NCBI RefSeq assembly: GCF_003129965.1
Contig: NZ_NRCJ01000003.1
Span: forward strand, 1-64,000
Direction of reading: 5' to 3'
DNA: 64,000 nt
Source of the DNA: Aggregatibacter kilianii
GTDB lineage: Bacteria > Pseudomonadota > Gammaproteobacteria > Enterobacterales > Pasteurellaceae
Positions 57,726 to 64,000 of the stretch are shown here, in pieces. The number at the start of each line of letters is the position of its first letter. Position 1 is the first letter of the stretch. Below the pieces are notes generated by a model. The model saw only the letters and a list, made by a program, of their open reading frames with translations, was not told where the DNA came from and searched no databases. The position numbers and the translations under genes are program-made.

Positions 57726-57758
57726 AAAAAGGCTTATTGGAATCCAATAAGCCTTTTT
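57726..57758. terminator. Bidirectional terminator between ruvB and the DUF5339-like gene
   Basis: 15-bp stem AAAAAGGCTTATTGG/CCAATAAGCCTTTTT with a three-base loop. Confidence 0.88.
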
Positions 57759-57774
57759 GTCATAAAATAACTCA

Positions 57775-58101
57775 TTATTGTTGCTGTTGTTTCATGCTAT
57801 TGAGCTTTGCTAACGCGACATCGCAACTTTTGATTTGTGTTGCTAATTCCATTTCCAGAATTTGCTTTTTACTTTGATTTAACTTGCTGCGGATTTTATT
57901 AACCTGCGTATGTGTGCCGGGTTGTCTTTCTGCTTCAGCAATTAAATTTTCTGTTTCGCTAAATAAATCTTTACATTGTTTTGGCATTTCTACCGCAGTT
58001 TTTTCTGCAACTTTTTTATCATTTTCAGCAGCATTTGCCACGCTGGTGACTGCGACCGCCATACAAAGTGCGGTCAGAATTCCGGCTATTTTTTTTGTCA
58101 T
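57775..58101 (-). CDS. Small secreted protein, DUF5339-like
   Basis: 108 residues from MTKKIAGI, with a Sec signal peptide (ending SVANAAEN near 24) and a short helical mature part with two cysteines (CKDLF near 42; SCDVAL near 92) that could bridge. This is the size and style of the periplasmic DUF5339 family of Pasteurellaceae. Ends in QQQQ. Start at 58101 is chosen for the signal peptide; ATGs further upstream exist. Function unknown. Confidence 0.65.
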   Translation of the reverse strand: MTKKIAGILTALCMAVAVTSVANAAENDKKVAEKTAVEMPKQCKDLFSETENLIAEAERQPGTHTQVNKIRSKLNQSKKQILEMELATQIKSCDVALAKLNSMKQQQQ

Positions 58102-58548
58102 CTGAGAGACCTGTGTCATCGAATTGGGTAAGAACAATAAAATTGCCCTGAAAAGTAACAGAATTTATGGGATATGTCTAGTTTTTAATCTCAATTTTGA
58201 GAACTGAATCATATCAGTTGGCTTTGCGATTGCTTTATGTTGCAAAAATGTTATTAAAATTTATAATTTGATCTTCATCAAAATAGCTAGAATTATCTAT
58301 TTTTTGTTATTTTTGATTTATATCCAAAAATGTGAGCGGCGTAGCAAAATTTACTATTTTTTATCCTTATGTTTAGTAGTAGAATATGCCGCTTACTTGG
58401 ATTATCTATGTAATAATCGGCTCCAACAACTGCAAGTGACGGTCATTATAAAGGTAATTCTGAATAAAAATTCAAAATTTTTGAGTTTATTGGGGTGGTT
58501 ACGAAGTAATCATAATTTAAGGACTTGTAGCATTTACAAGGAGTCGAG
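58102..58548 (+). promoter_or_regulatory. cydA upstream region with FNR site
   Basis: 447 bases. An exact FNR consensus TTGAT-CTTC-ATCAA lies at 58268-58281, 268 bases from the cydA start. Just before it, AT-rich TGTTATTAAAATTTATAA (58248 on) resembles ArcA sites. A reading frame of 95 codons beginning inside the FNR box and overlapping the cydA start has no protein-like features. Long leaders upstream of cydAB are also seen in E. coli. Confidence 0.6.
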
Positions 58549-60114
58549 ATGTTAGACGTTGTTGAACTCTCAAGACTACAGTTTGCTTTGACAGCACTGT
58601 ATCACTTCATATTTGTGCCATTGACACTGGGGATGTCATTCATTCTGGTGATTATGGAAACCCTTTATGTGGTCACAGGTAAAGAAGTTTATAAAGATAT
58701 GACAAAATTCTGGGGTAAGTTATTTGGTATTAACTTCGCCCTTGGGGTAACAACCGGGATTACGATGGAATTCCAGTTCGGTACTAACTGGTCATATTAT
58801 TCTCATTATGTAGGAGATATCTTTGGTGCGCCTCTTGCCATTGAAGCCTTGTTAGCGTTCTTCTTAGAATCGACATTCGTTGGTTTATTCTTCTTCGGAT
58901 GGGATCGTTTAAGTAAAGGTAAACACCTTTTAGCCACTTATTGTGTGGCGTTCGGTTCAAACCTTTCCGCTATGTGGATTCTGGTGGCAAACGGTTGGAT
59001 GCAGGCACCTGTGGGTTCCGAATTTAATTTTGAAACTATGCGAATGGAAATGACCAGTTTTATGGATTTATGGTTGAATCCGATTGCGCAAAGTAAGTTC
59101 TTGCATACCTTATCTGCCGGTTATGTTTCTGGTGCATTCTTTGTATTGGCAATCAGTTCTTATTACATCTTGAAAGGTCGTGATATCGGTTTTGCCAAAC
59201 GTTCTTTTTCCGTAGCTTCTACTTTCGGTATTATCGCCGTTATTTCCGTGTTAATTATGGGTGATGAATCCGGTTATGAAATCGGTCATGCGCAACCGAC
59301 CAAATTAGCGGCAATGGAAGGTGAGTGGCATACCCAACCCGCTCCGGCTGCTTGGAATATGATTATTGTGCCGAATCAGGCGGAACAAAAAAATGATTTT
59401 GCTTTGCAAATCCCATATGCTGCGGGGATTATCGTTACCCGTTCATTTGACAAACAATTTAGCGGTTTGATTGATTTACAAGAGCGTAATGTTGAACGTG
59501 TGCGTAGTGGTATTCAAGCTTATGCATTATTACAACAGTTGCGTGCCGAGAAAAAAGCTAACGGTCAGGCAAGTGAAGAGACCAAAGCGAAATTTGATCA
59601 AGTACAAAAAGATTTAGGTTTCGGTTTATTATTAAAACGTTATACCGATAATGTGGTTGATGCGACTGAAGAGCAAATCAAACAAGCGGCAGCAGATACG
59701 ATTCCAAAAGTGGCACCAACATTCTGGTCTTTCCGTGCGATGATGGCTGCCGGCGGTGCGATTTTACTGTTAATGTTGCTTGCATTTGCACAAAACGTGC
59801 GTAAAACCGTAGGTCGTAGTCCGTTACTGTTAAAAGCCATATTATGGGGCTTGCCATTGCCTTGGATTGGTATTGAATGTGGCTGGTTCCTGGCAGAATA
59901 TGGTCGTCAACCATGGGCAATTTATGAAGTGTTACCGGTTGGCGTTTCCGCTTCTAAACTTGCACCGGGCGATTTATGGTTCTCCATCGGTTTAATTTGT
60001 GCCTTATACACCCTATTCCTTGTCGTAGAAATGTATTTAATGTTTAAATACGGCAGATTAGGTCCTAGCGCATTAAAAACCGGTCGTTATTATTTCGAAC
60101 AATCCTCTAAATAA
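58549..60114 (+). CDS. cydA: Cytochrome bd-I ubiquinol oxidase subunit I
   Basis: 521 residues. High-affinity terminal oxidase subunit carrying hemes b558, b595 and d. Heme ligands His19, His186 region and Met near 393 are in place; the Q-loop after helix VI carries the quinol-binding GDESGYE region near 241 and is the long form (about 250-390). Ribosome site AAGGAG. Followed 14 bases later by cydB. Repression/activation by FNR and ArcA is expected; arcA itself is at 17 kb. Confidence 0.97.
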   Translation: MLDVVELSRLQFALTALYHFIFVPLTLGMSFILVIMETLYVVTGKEVYKDMTKFWGKLFGINFALGVTTGITMEFQFGTNWSYYSHYVGDIFGAPLAIEALLAFFLESTFVGLFFFGWDRLSKGKHLLATYCVAFGSNLSAMWILVANGWMQAPVGSEFNFETMRMEMTSFMDLWLNPIAQSKFLHTLSAGYVSGAFFVLAISSYYILKGRDIGFAKRSFSVASTFGIIAVISVLIMGDESGYEIGHAQPTKLAAMEGEWHTQPAPAAWNMIIVPNQAEQKNDFALQIPYAAGIIVTRSFDKQFSGLIDLQERNVERVRSGIQAYALLQQLRAEKKANGQASEETKAKFDQVQKDLGFGLLLKRYTDNVVDATEEQIKQAAADTIPKVAPTFWSFRAMMAAGGAILLLMLLAFAQNVRKTVGRSPLLLKAILWGLPLPWIGIECGWFLAEYGRQPWAIYEVLPVGVSASKLAPGDLWFSIGLICALYTLFLVVEMYLMFKYGRLGPSALKTGRYYFEQSSK

Positions 60115-60128
60115 GCAGGAGCTTAACG

Positions 60129-61265
60129 ATGCTTGATTATGAATTTCTACGTTTCGTATGGTGGATCTTAGTTTGCGTATTGCTTATTGGATTTGCCGTT
60201 ACCGATGGTTTTGATATGGGCGTTTTAAATCTGTTACCGTTTGCCGGTAAGAAAGAAGTTGAAAAACGCATTATGATCAATACGATCGCGCCGCACTGGG
60301 ACGGCAACCAAGTTTGGTTGTTAACAGCCGGCGGTGCTATGTTTGCTGCTTGGCCGTTGGTCTATGCAACCTCATTCTCCGGTTTCTTCATTGCGATGAT
60401 TCTGGTTTTAGCGGCATTATTCTTCCGTCCGGTGGGTTTTGAATACCGCGCTAAAATTGATAACCCGACTTGGCGTAAAGCTTGGGACTGGGGGTTGTTT
60501 ATCGGTGGCTTTGTTCCTTCTTTGGTATTCGGTGTGGCATTCGGTAATTTATTACAAGGTGTTCCATTTGAATTCAATGAGTTACAACAAGTACAATATA
60601 CCGGTACATTCTTTGAACTATTAAATCCGTTTGCCTTACTTTGCGGTGTGATCAGCTTGGCGATGTTAACCACACATGGCGCAAACTGGCTACAAATGAA
60701 AACCACATCAGAATTGCGTGAGCGTGCTCGTATGATTTCTCAAGTCGGCGCAATTGTGACCTTAATTGCCTTTGTCTTGGCCGGCGTATGGCTTTCTTTC
60801 AAAGACGGTTTCGTTGTCACCAGTGTGATTGATCATAATGCGCCTTCTAACCCGATCGGAAAAGAAGTAGCGGTACAAGCAGGTGCATGGTTTAACAACT
60901 ATAAAGAGATGCCGATTTTGTGGTTATTCCCTGCATTAGCTGTAGGCGGCGCGTTGCTGAATGTGCTTTTCTCGAAAGCAAATCGTTGTGGCTTTGCGTT
61001 CTTGTTCTCATCACTAAGCATGGCAGGCGTGATTTTAACCGCTGCAATTGCCATGTTCCCATTTGTGATGCCGTCCATTTCTCATCCGGAAATGAGTCTG
61101 TTAATGTGGGATGCGACCTCAAGTAAGTTAACCTTAACATTAATGTTCTTCCTTGCATTGATTTTCGTAGTGATTTTACTTTCCTACACTATTTGGGCTT
61201 ATTACAAAATGTTTGGTCGCATTGACAGTAGCTTCATTGAAGATAACAAAAACTCATTATATTAA
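60129..61265 (+). CDS. cydB: Cytochrome bd-I ubiquinol oxidase subunit II
   Basis: 378 residues with eight or nine membrane helices. Starts MLDYEFLRFVWWILV and has the family TDGFDMGV (about 23-30) and HWDGNQVWL (57-65). Structural partner of CydA. cydX follows within 11 bases. Confidence 0.97.
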   Translation: MLDYEFLRFVWWILVCVLLIGFAVTDGFDMGVLNLLPFAGKKEVEKRIMINTIAPHWDGNQVWLLTAGGAMFAAWPLVYATSFSGFFIAMILVLAALFFRPVGFEYRAKIDNPTWRKAWDWGLFIGGFVPSLVFGVAFGNLLQGVPFEFNELQQVQYTGTFFELLNPFALLCGVISLAMLTTHGANWLQMKTTSELRERARMISQVGAIVTLIAFVLAGVWLSFKDGFVVTSVIDHNAPSNPIGKEVAVQAGAWFNNYKEMPILWLFPALAVGGALLNVLFSKANRCGFAFLFSSLSMAGVILTAAIAMFPFVMPSISHPEMSLLMWDATSSKLTLTLMFFLALIFVVILLSYTIWAYYKMFGRIDSSFIEDNKNSLY

Positions 61266-61276
61266 GGAGAAATATT

Positions 61277-61375
61277 ATGTTTTATGTCATCTGGGTATTG
61301 GGTGTTTTGTTAGCCATTATGCTAAGTGTTGTTGTTACCATTAGCATTGAAAAAACAGGTAAATTTGACGAGTAA
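61277..61375 (+). CDS. cydX: Cytochrome bd oxidase small subunit CydX
   Basis: 32 residues, one membrane helix, M-F-Y-V-I-W-V-L-G start and a Glu-Lys-Thr-Gly-Lys-Phe-Asp-Glu tail; matches the CydX/YbgT family (YxxWxLG). It stabilises the oxidase. AAGGAG ribosome site. Four bases before the next gene. Confidence 0.93.
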   Translation: MFYVIWVLGVLLAIMLSVVVTISIEKTGKFDE

Positions 61376-61379
61376 TTGA

Positions 61380-61667
61380 ATGATTAACTCATTGTACCAA
61401 TCAGTAAATAAGGGTTCGTTTCGAACCCTTTCATTTATTTTAGCTCTAATACTCACAGGATTTTTCTTTTTTAATGTCAACCAATTTGCTACACAGTTAA
61501 GAGCGGTCGAATTTTATTACGTTTTCGCTTTGATTTGGGGAACGGTAATTTTATGGATTCACGGCATTGGATTTGAAATTCGCCTAAGTCTGTGGCGTGC
61601 GTTTTTCATGCCTTGGATAGGCTATATCGCAGGAATCGGCGCATTGTTGCACAACTTGGCAAATTAA
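61380..61667 (+). CDS. ybgE: cyd operon protein YbgE
   Basis: 95 residues with three membrane helices and the YbgE-type ending WIGYIAGIGALL. Found in cyd operons; role unclear. It starts four bases after the cydX stop, with overlap-like spacing (coupled). Confidence 0.88.
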   Translation: MINSLYQSVNKGSFRTLSFILALILTGFFFFNVNQFATQLRAVEFYYVFALIWGTVILWIHGIGFEIRLSLWRAFFMPWIGYIAGIGALLHNLAN

Positions 61668-61782
61668 AAGCAAATCATTAATATTTTTACATAACGTGAT
61701 TTGACGCTTGCTAATCATTTTTAGGCACTCTAAAATAACCAACTTCCTGTATTCTAAATTCCCGTAGGGTAAGGAAGAAATC

Positions 61783-62187
61783 TTGGAGCAGAAAGTTTTT
61801 CACTATTCCGCGCGCGTTTATTACGAAGATACCGATGCCGGTGGGGTAGTTTATCACGCACGCTATTTGCATTTTTTGGAGCGTGCGAGAACGGAATGTT
61901 TAAGAGAATTTCATTTTTCCCAACAAACATTATTGAATGAGAATAAAGCCGCTTTTGTTGTCAAATCAATGAATATTGATTATTGTGCGGCAGCAAAATT
62001 GGATGATCTATTACAAGTGGAAACGCTTGTCACCGAACTAAAAGGTGCCTCAATTATTTTTTCTCAAACCATTAAACGGGATGAGTTAGTTTTATGTCGG
62101 GCTACCGTCAAGGTAGCCTATGTTGATCTTGGTAAGATGAAACCTGTGGCTATTCCACAGGAAATCAAGGCAACGTTAATCAAGTAG
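61783..62187 (+). CDS. ybgC: Tol-Pal system acyl-CoA thioesterase YbgC
   Basis: 134 residues, hot-dog fold. Catalytic Asp18 in YYEDTDAGGVVYHARYL. The start is TTG at 61783, with AAGGAAG upstream; no ATG fits. It precedes tolQ, the standard tol-pal layout. Confidence 0.94.
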   Translation: MEQKVFHYSARVYYEDTDAGGVVYHARYLHFLERARTECLREFHFSQQTLLNENKAAFVVKSMNIDYCAAAKLDDLLQVETLVTELKGASIIFSQTIKRDELVLCRATVKVAYVDLGKMKPVAIPQEIKATLIK

Positions 62188-62216
62188 CAATTAATTAGTT
62201 GTTTTCGGAGTATGTA

Positions 62217-62906
62217 ATGACTGCAGAATTAAATTTTTTAGATTTATTTCTAAAAGCGAGTATCGTAGTTCAACTCGTTATCTTAATTTTAATCATTTTT
62301 TCAATTACCTCTTGGGCGATTATTATTCAACGTAGCCGCGTGCTTACAAAAGCACTGAAAGAGTCCATGGCATTTGAAGATCGTTTCTGGTCCGGTGAAG
62401 ATTTAAACAAACTTTACGAGGGCTTATCTAACCGCCGTGATGGTTTAACCGGTAGCGAACAAATTTTCTATGTCGGGTTTAAAGAGTTTTCCCGCTTAAA
62501 ACAAGCCAACCCGGATGCGCCTGAAGCGATCATTCAAGGAAGCACCCGTGCCATGAACTTATCAATGAATCGTGAAATTGAAGATATTGAAACCCGTGTG
62601 CCGTTTTTGGCAACGGTAGCTTCCATCAGTCCGTATATCGGCTTGTTTGGTACGGTTTGGGGGATTATGCACGCCTTTATGTCATTAAGCGGAGCAAAAC
62701 AGGCTACTTTGCAAATGGTTGCACCGGGGATCGCAGAAGCCTTGATCGCTACGGCAATCGGTTTGTTTGCTGCAATTCCAGCCGTGATGGCATATAACCG
62801 TTTGAGTTTGCGTGTGAATAAACTTGAACAAAATTACGGCAACTTTATTGATGAATTTACCACCATTTTGCACCGTCAAGTGTTTGGTAAAAACCATCAC
62901 AGTTAA
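62217..62906 (+). CDS. tolQ: Tol-Pal system proton channel subunit TolQ
   Basis: 229 residues, three membrane helices (about 18-38, 135-160, 170-195), MotA/ExbB family; [13 protein letters not shown] near 145 is the family motif. Forms the force-generating unit with TolR and drives TolA. ATG at 62217 (MTAELN) has GGAG upstream. Confidence 0.96.
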   Translation: MTAELNFLDLFLKASIVVQLVILILIIFSITSWAIIIQRSRVLTKALKESMAFEDRFWSGEDLNKLYEGLSNRRDGLTGSEQIFYVGFKEFSRLKQANPDAPEAIIQGSTRAMNLSMNREIEDIETRVPFLATVASISPYIGLFGTVWGIMHAFMSLSGAKQATLQMVAPGIAEALIATAIGLFAAIPAVMAYNRLSLRVNKLEQNYGNFIDEFTTILHRQVFGKNHHS

Positions 62907-62923
62907 ATTTATCGGAAATTCTT

Positions 62924-62949
62924 ACCGCACTTTACGTGAAAAGTGCGGT
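62924..62949 (+). terminator. Uptake-signal hairpin between tolQ and tolR
   Basis: ACCGCACTTT pairs with AAAGTGCGGT across a short loop, inside the operon; any termination must be partial. Confidence 0.6.
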
Positions 62950-62993
62950 CATTATTTTAAGCATTTTTTAGATTACAGATTTAGAAGGTTGAT

Positions 62994-63416
62994 ATGTCTT
63001 ATCGTCGCCAGCGCCGTGATATAAAATCCGAAATCAATATTGTGCCGTTTCTGGATGTGCTTTTGGTATTGGTTTTAATTTTTATGGCTACAGCGCCAAT
63101 TATTAGTCAAAGCGTAGAAGTTGAGTTGCCGGATGCAGTTCAAAGTCAAAATGTTTCTACGGAAGACAAAACGCCGGTGATTTTAGAAGTGTCGGGAATC
63201 GGTCAATATGCCATTTCAATCGGTGGCACCCGTACGGAAAATCTTACCGAAGATATGGTTACCCAATTATCAAAACAAGAATTTGATAAAGATAACAATA
63301 CAATGTTCTTAGTCGGCGGCGCCAAAGAAGTGCCTTATGAAGAAGTCATCAAGGCGTTGAATTTACTTCATCTTGCCGGTATCAAATCCGTTGGTTTGAT
63401 GACAAATCCAATCTAA
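62994..63416 (+). CDS. tolR: Tol-Pal system protein TolR
   Basis: 140 residues, one N-terminal helix with the conserved Asp in NIVPFLDVLLVLVLIFM (about 16-32) and a periplasmic ExbD-like domain. Works with TolQ. Confidence 0.96.
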   Translation: MSYRRQRRDIKSEINIVPFLDVLLVLVLIFMATAPIISQSVEVELPDAVQSQNVSTEDKTPVILEVSGIGQYAISIGGTRTENLTEDMVTQLSKQEFDKDNNTMFLVGGAKEVPYEEVIKALNLLHLAGIKSVGLMTNPI

Positions 63417-63432
63417 TCAAATAGGTAACATT

Positions 63433-64000
63433 GTGCAGAATAAGCGACAAAAAGGTGATGTTGATGCAGTTGTGATTTCGGTCATAATGCACTTAGCTTT
63501 GTTCGGATTGTTAATCTTAAGCTCGCTCTACCATAATATAGACATTATGGGCGGTGGTGAAGGCGATAACGGAGAGGTTATCGGCGCTGTGATGGTTGAT
63601 ACGGGGTCGGCAGCACAAGAATGGGGTCGAATCCAACAACAGAAAAAAGGTCAGGCTGAGCGTCAAAAGAAACAAGCTCTTGAAGATCAAAAGCGCGAAG
63701 AACAGAAACGTGAAGAACAAAAACAGCAGGAAGCGCTAAAAGAACAACAACGTCAACAAGAAATCGCCCGTCAAAAAGAGTTGGAACAGCAGAAAGAGCA
63801 GGAAAAACAAAAGCTCTTGGCTGAACAGAAAAAACAACAGGAAGAAAAAGCCCGTTTAGAAGCGCTGGAAAAGCAAAAACAAGCTGAAGAAGCGAAAGCC
63901 AAGCAAGCTGCTGAAGCGGCAAAACTAAAAGCCGAAGCAGAGGCAAAACGTTTAGCGGCTGCCGCTAAACAAGCGGAAGAAGAGGCAAAAGCGAAAGCGC
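63433..64000 (+). CDS. tolA: Tol-Pal system protein TolA (partial)
   Basis: GTG start at 63433 (MQNKRQKGD), one membrane helix (about 16-36) and then a long Lys/Glu/Ala/Gln-rich helical domain II. It runs off the right edge after 189 codons, so domain III, which contacts TolB/Pal and colicins, is missing from the window. The upstream TTG is in another frame. Confidence 0.92.
   Translation, partial: MQNKRQKGDVDAVVISVIMHLALFGLLILSSLYHNIDIMGGGEGDNGEVIGAVMVDTGSAAQEWGRIQQQKKGQAERQKKQALEDQKREEQKREEQKQQEALKEQQRQQEIARQKELEQQKEQEKQKLLAEQKKQQEEKARLEALEKQKQAEEAKAKQAAEAAKLKAEAEAKRLAAAAKQAEEEAKAKA

Noticed and set aside
58268-58555. 95-codon frame upstream of cydA
   Set aside because: Begins inside the FNR site, overlaps the cydA start, has no ribosome site and no protein-like composition.

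Overview
The window is chromosomal DNA of a Pasteurellaceae gammaproteobacterium of the Haemophilus/Aggregatibacter branch. The nine-base DNA uptake signal AAGTGCGGT and its complement occur dozens of times, often as inverted pairs that form the terminators between genes. Gene blocks match the Haemophilus influenzae arrangement from memory: metB-ldhA-trxA, rluC/rne, dsbD/arcA, obgE-transporter-rpmA-rplU/ispB-queH, nudB-yebC-ruvCAB and cydAB-ybgC-tolQRA. No database was searched, so the genus is an inference (Aggregatibacter is my best guess).

Left end (1-5.1 kb) is accessory. It holds AT-rich immunity-type genes of a polymorphic toxin locus (one is a SUKH-like pseudogene with a frameshift and a stop), a truncated and frameshifted Rhs core fragment, two small membrane proteins and a lipoprotein. 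From 5.1 to 27 kb it is mostly housekeeping: a Gly-Cys-Leu tRNA operon, methionine/lactate/thioredoxin genes, rluC, rne, tRNA-Ser, doxX-like, dsbD, a LOG protein, the zinc-independent L31/L36 pair, arcA, the oppABCDF oligopeptide importer, ubiD, smpB, and a MarR regulator divergent from a six-helix ABC membrane protein without its own ATPase.

From 27.1 to 30.7 kb a 3.5-kb single-gene element carries a 1113-residue DNA2/NAM7-type helicase. It is bounded by a 42-bp direct repeat (34 bp identical) copied from the 3' end of the MarR-linked membrane gene. The two mismatches in the repeat are synonymous, as expected when an element integrates into the end of a coding gene and supplies a replacement end. 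The element holds no Hin-type uptake signal. Instead, its terminator contains an inverted pair of the other Pasteurellaceae dialect (ACAAGCGGT), so it probably came from an Actinobacillus/Mannheimia-type relative. No integrase is present. This is the best candidate for an undescribed mobile, possibly defensive, unit.

From 30.7 to 46 kb come obgE, a tandem pair of EamA transporters, rpmA-rplU, ispB, an Mrr-type restriction endonuclease inserted between ispB and queH, ubiF/miaB, priC, rnt, gloA and a Fur-box TonB receptor. A NhaC-superfamily transporter here is preceded by a 14-residue leader peptide with four His codons and a complete attenuator (mutually exclusive hairpins), which marks it as a likely histidine transporter.

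From 46 kb to the end lie a DUF2157/GDYXXLXY membrane fusion, cmoA, aspS, an Nramp-superfamily protein lacking the canonical metal-binding motifs, nudB-yebC, an MliC-like lipoprotein, ruvC-ruvA-ruvB, and the respiratory and envelope cluster cydA-cydB-cydX-ybgE-ybgC-tolQ-tolR-tolA. An exact FNR box lies upstream of cydA, and tolA runs off the right edge.
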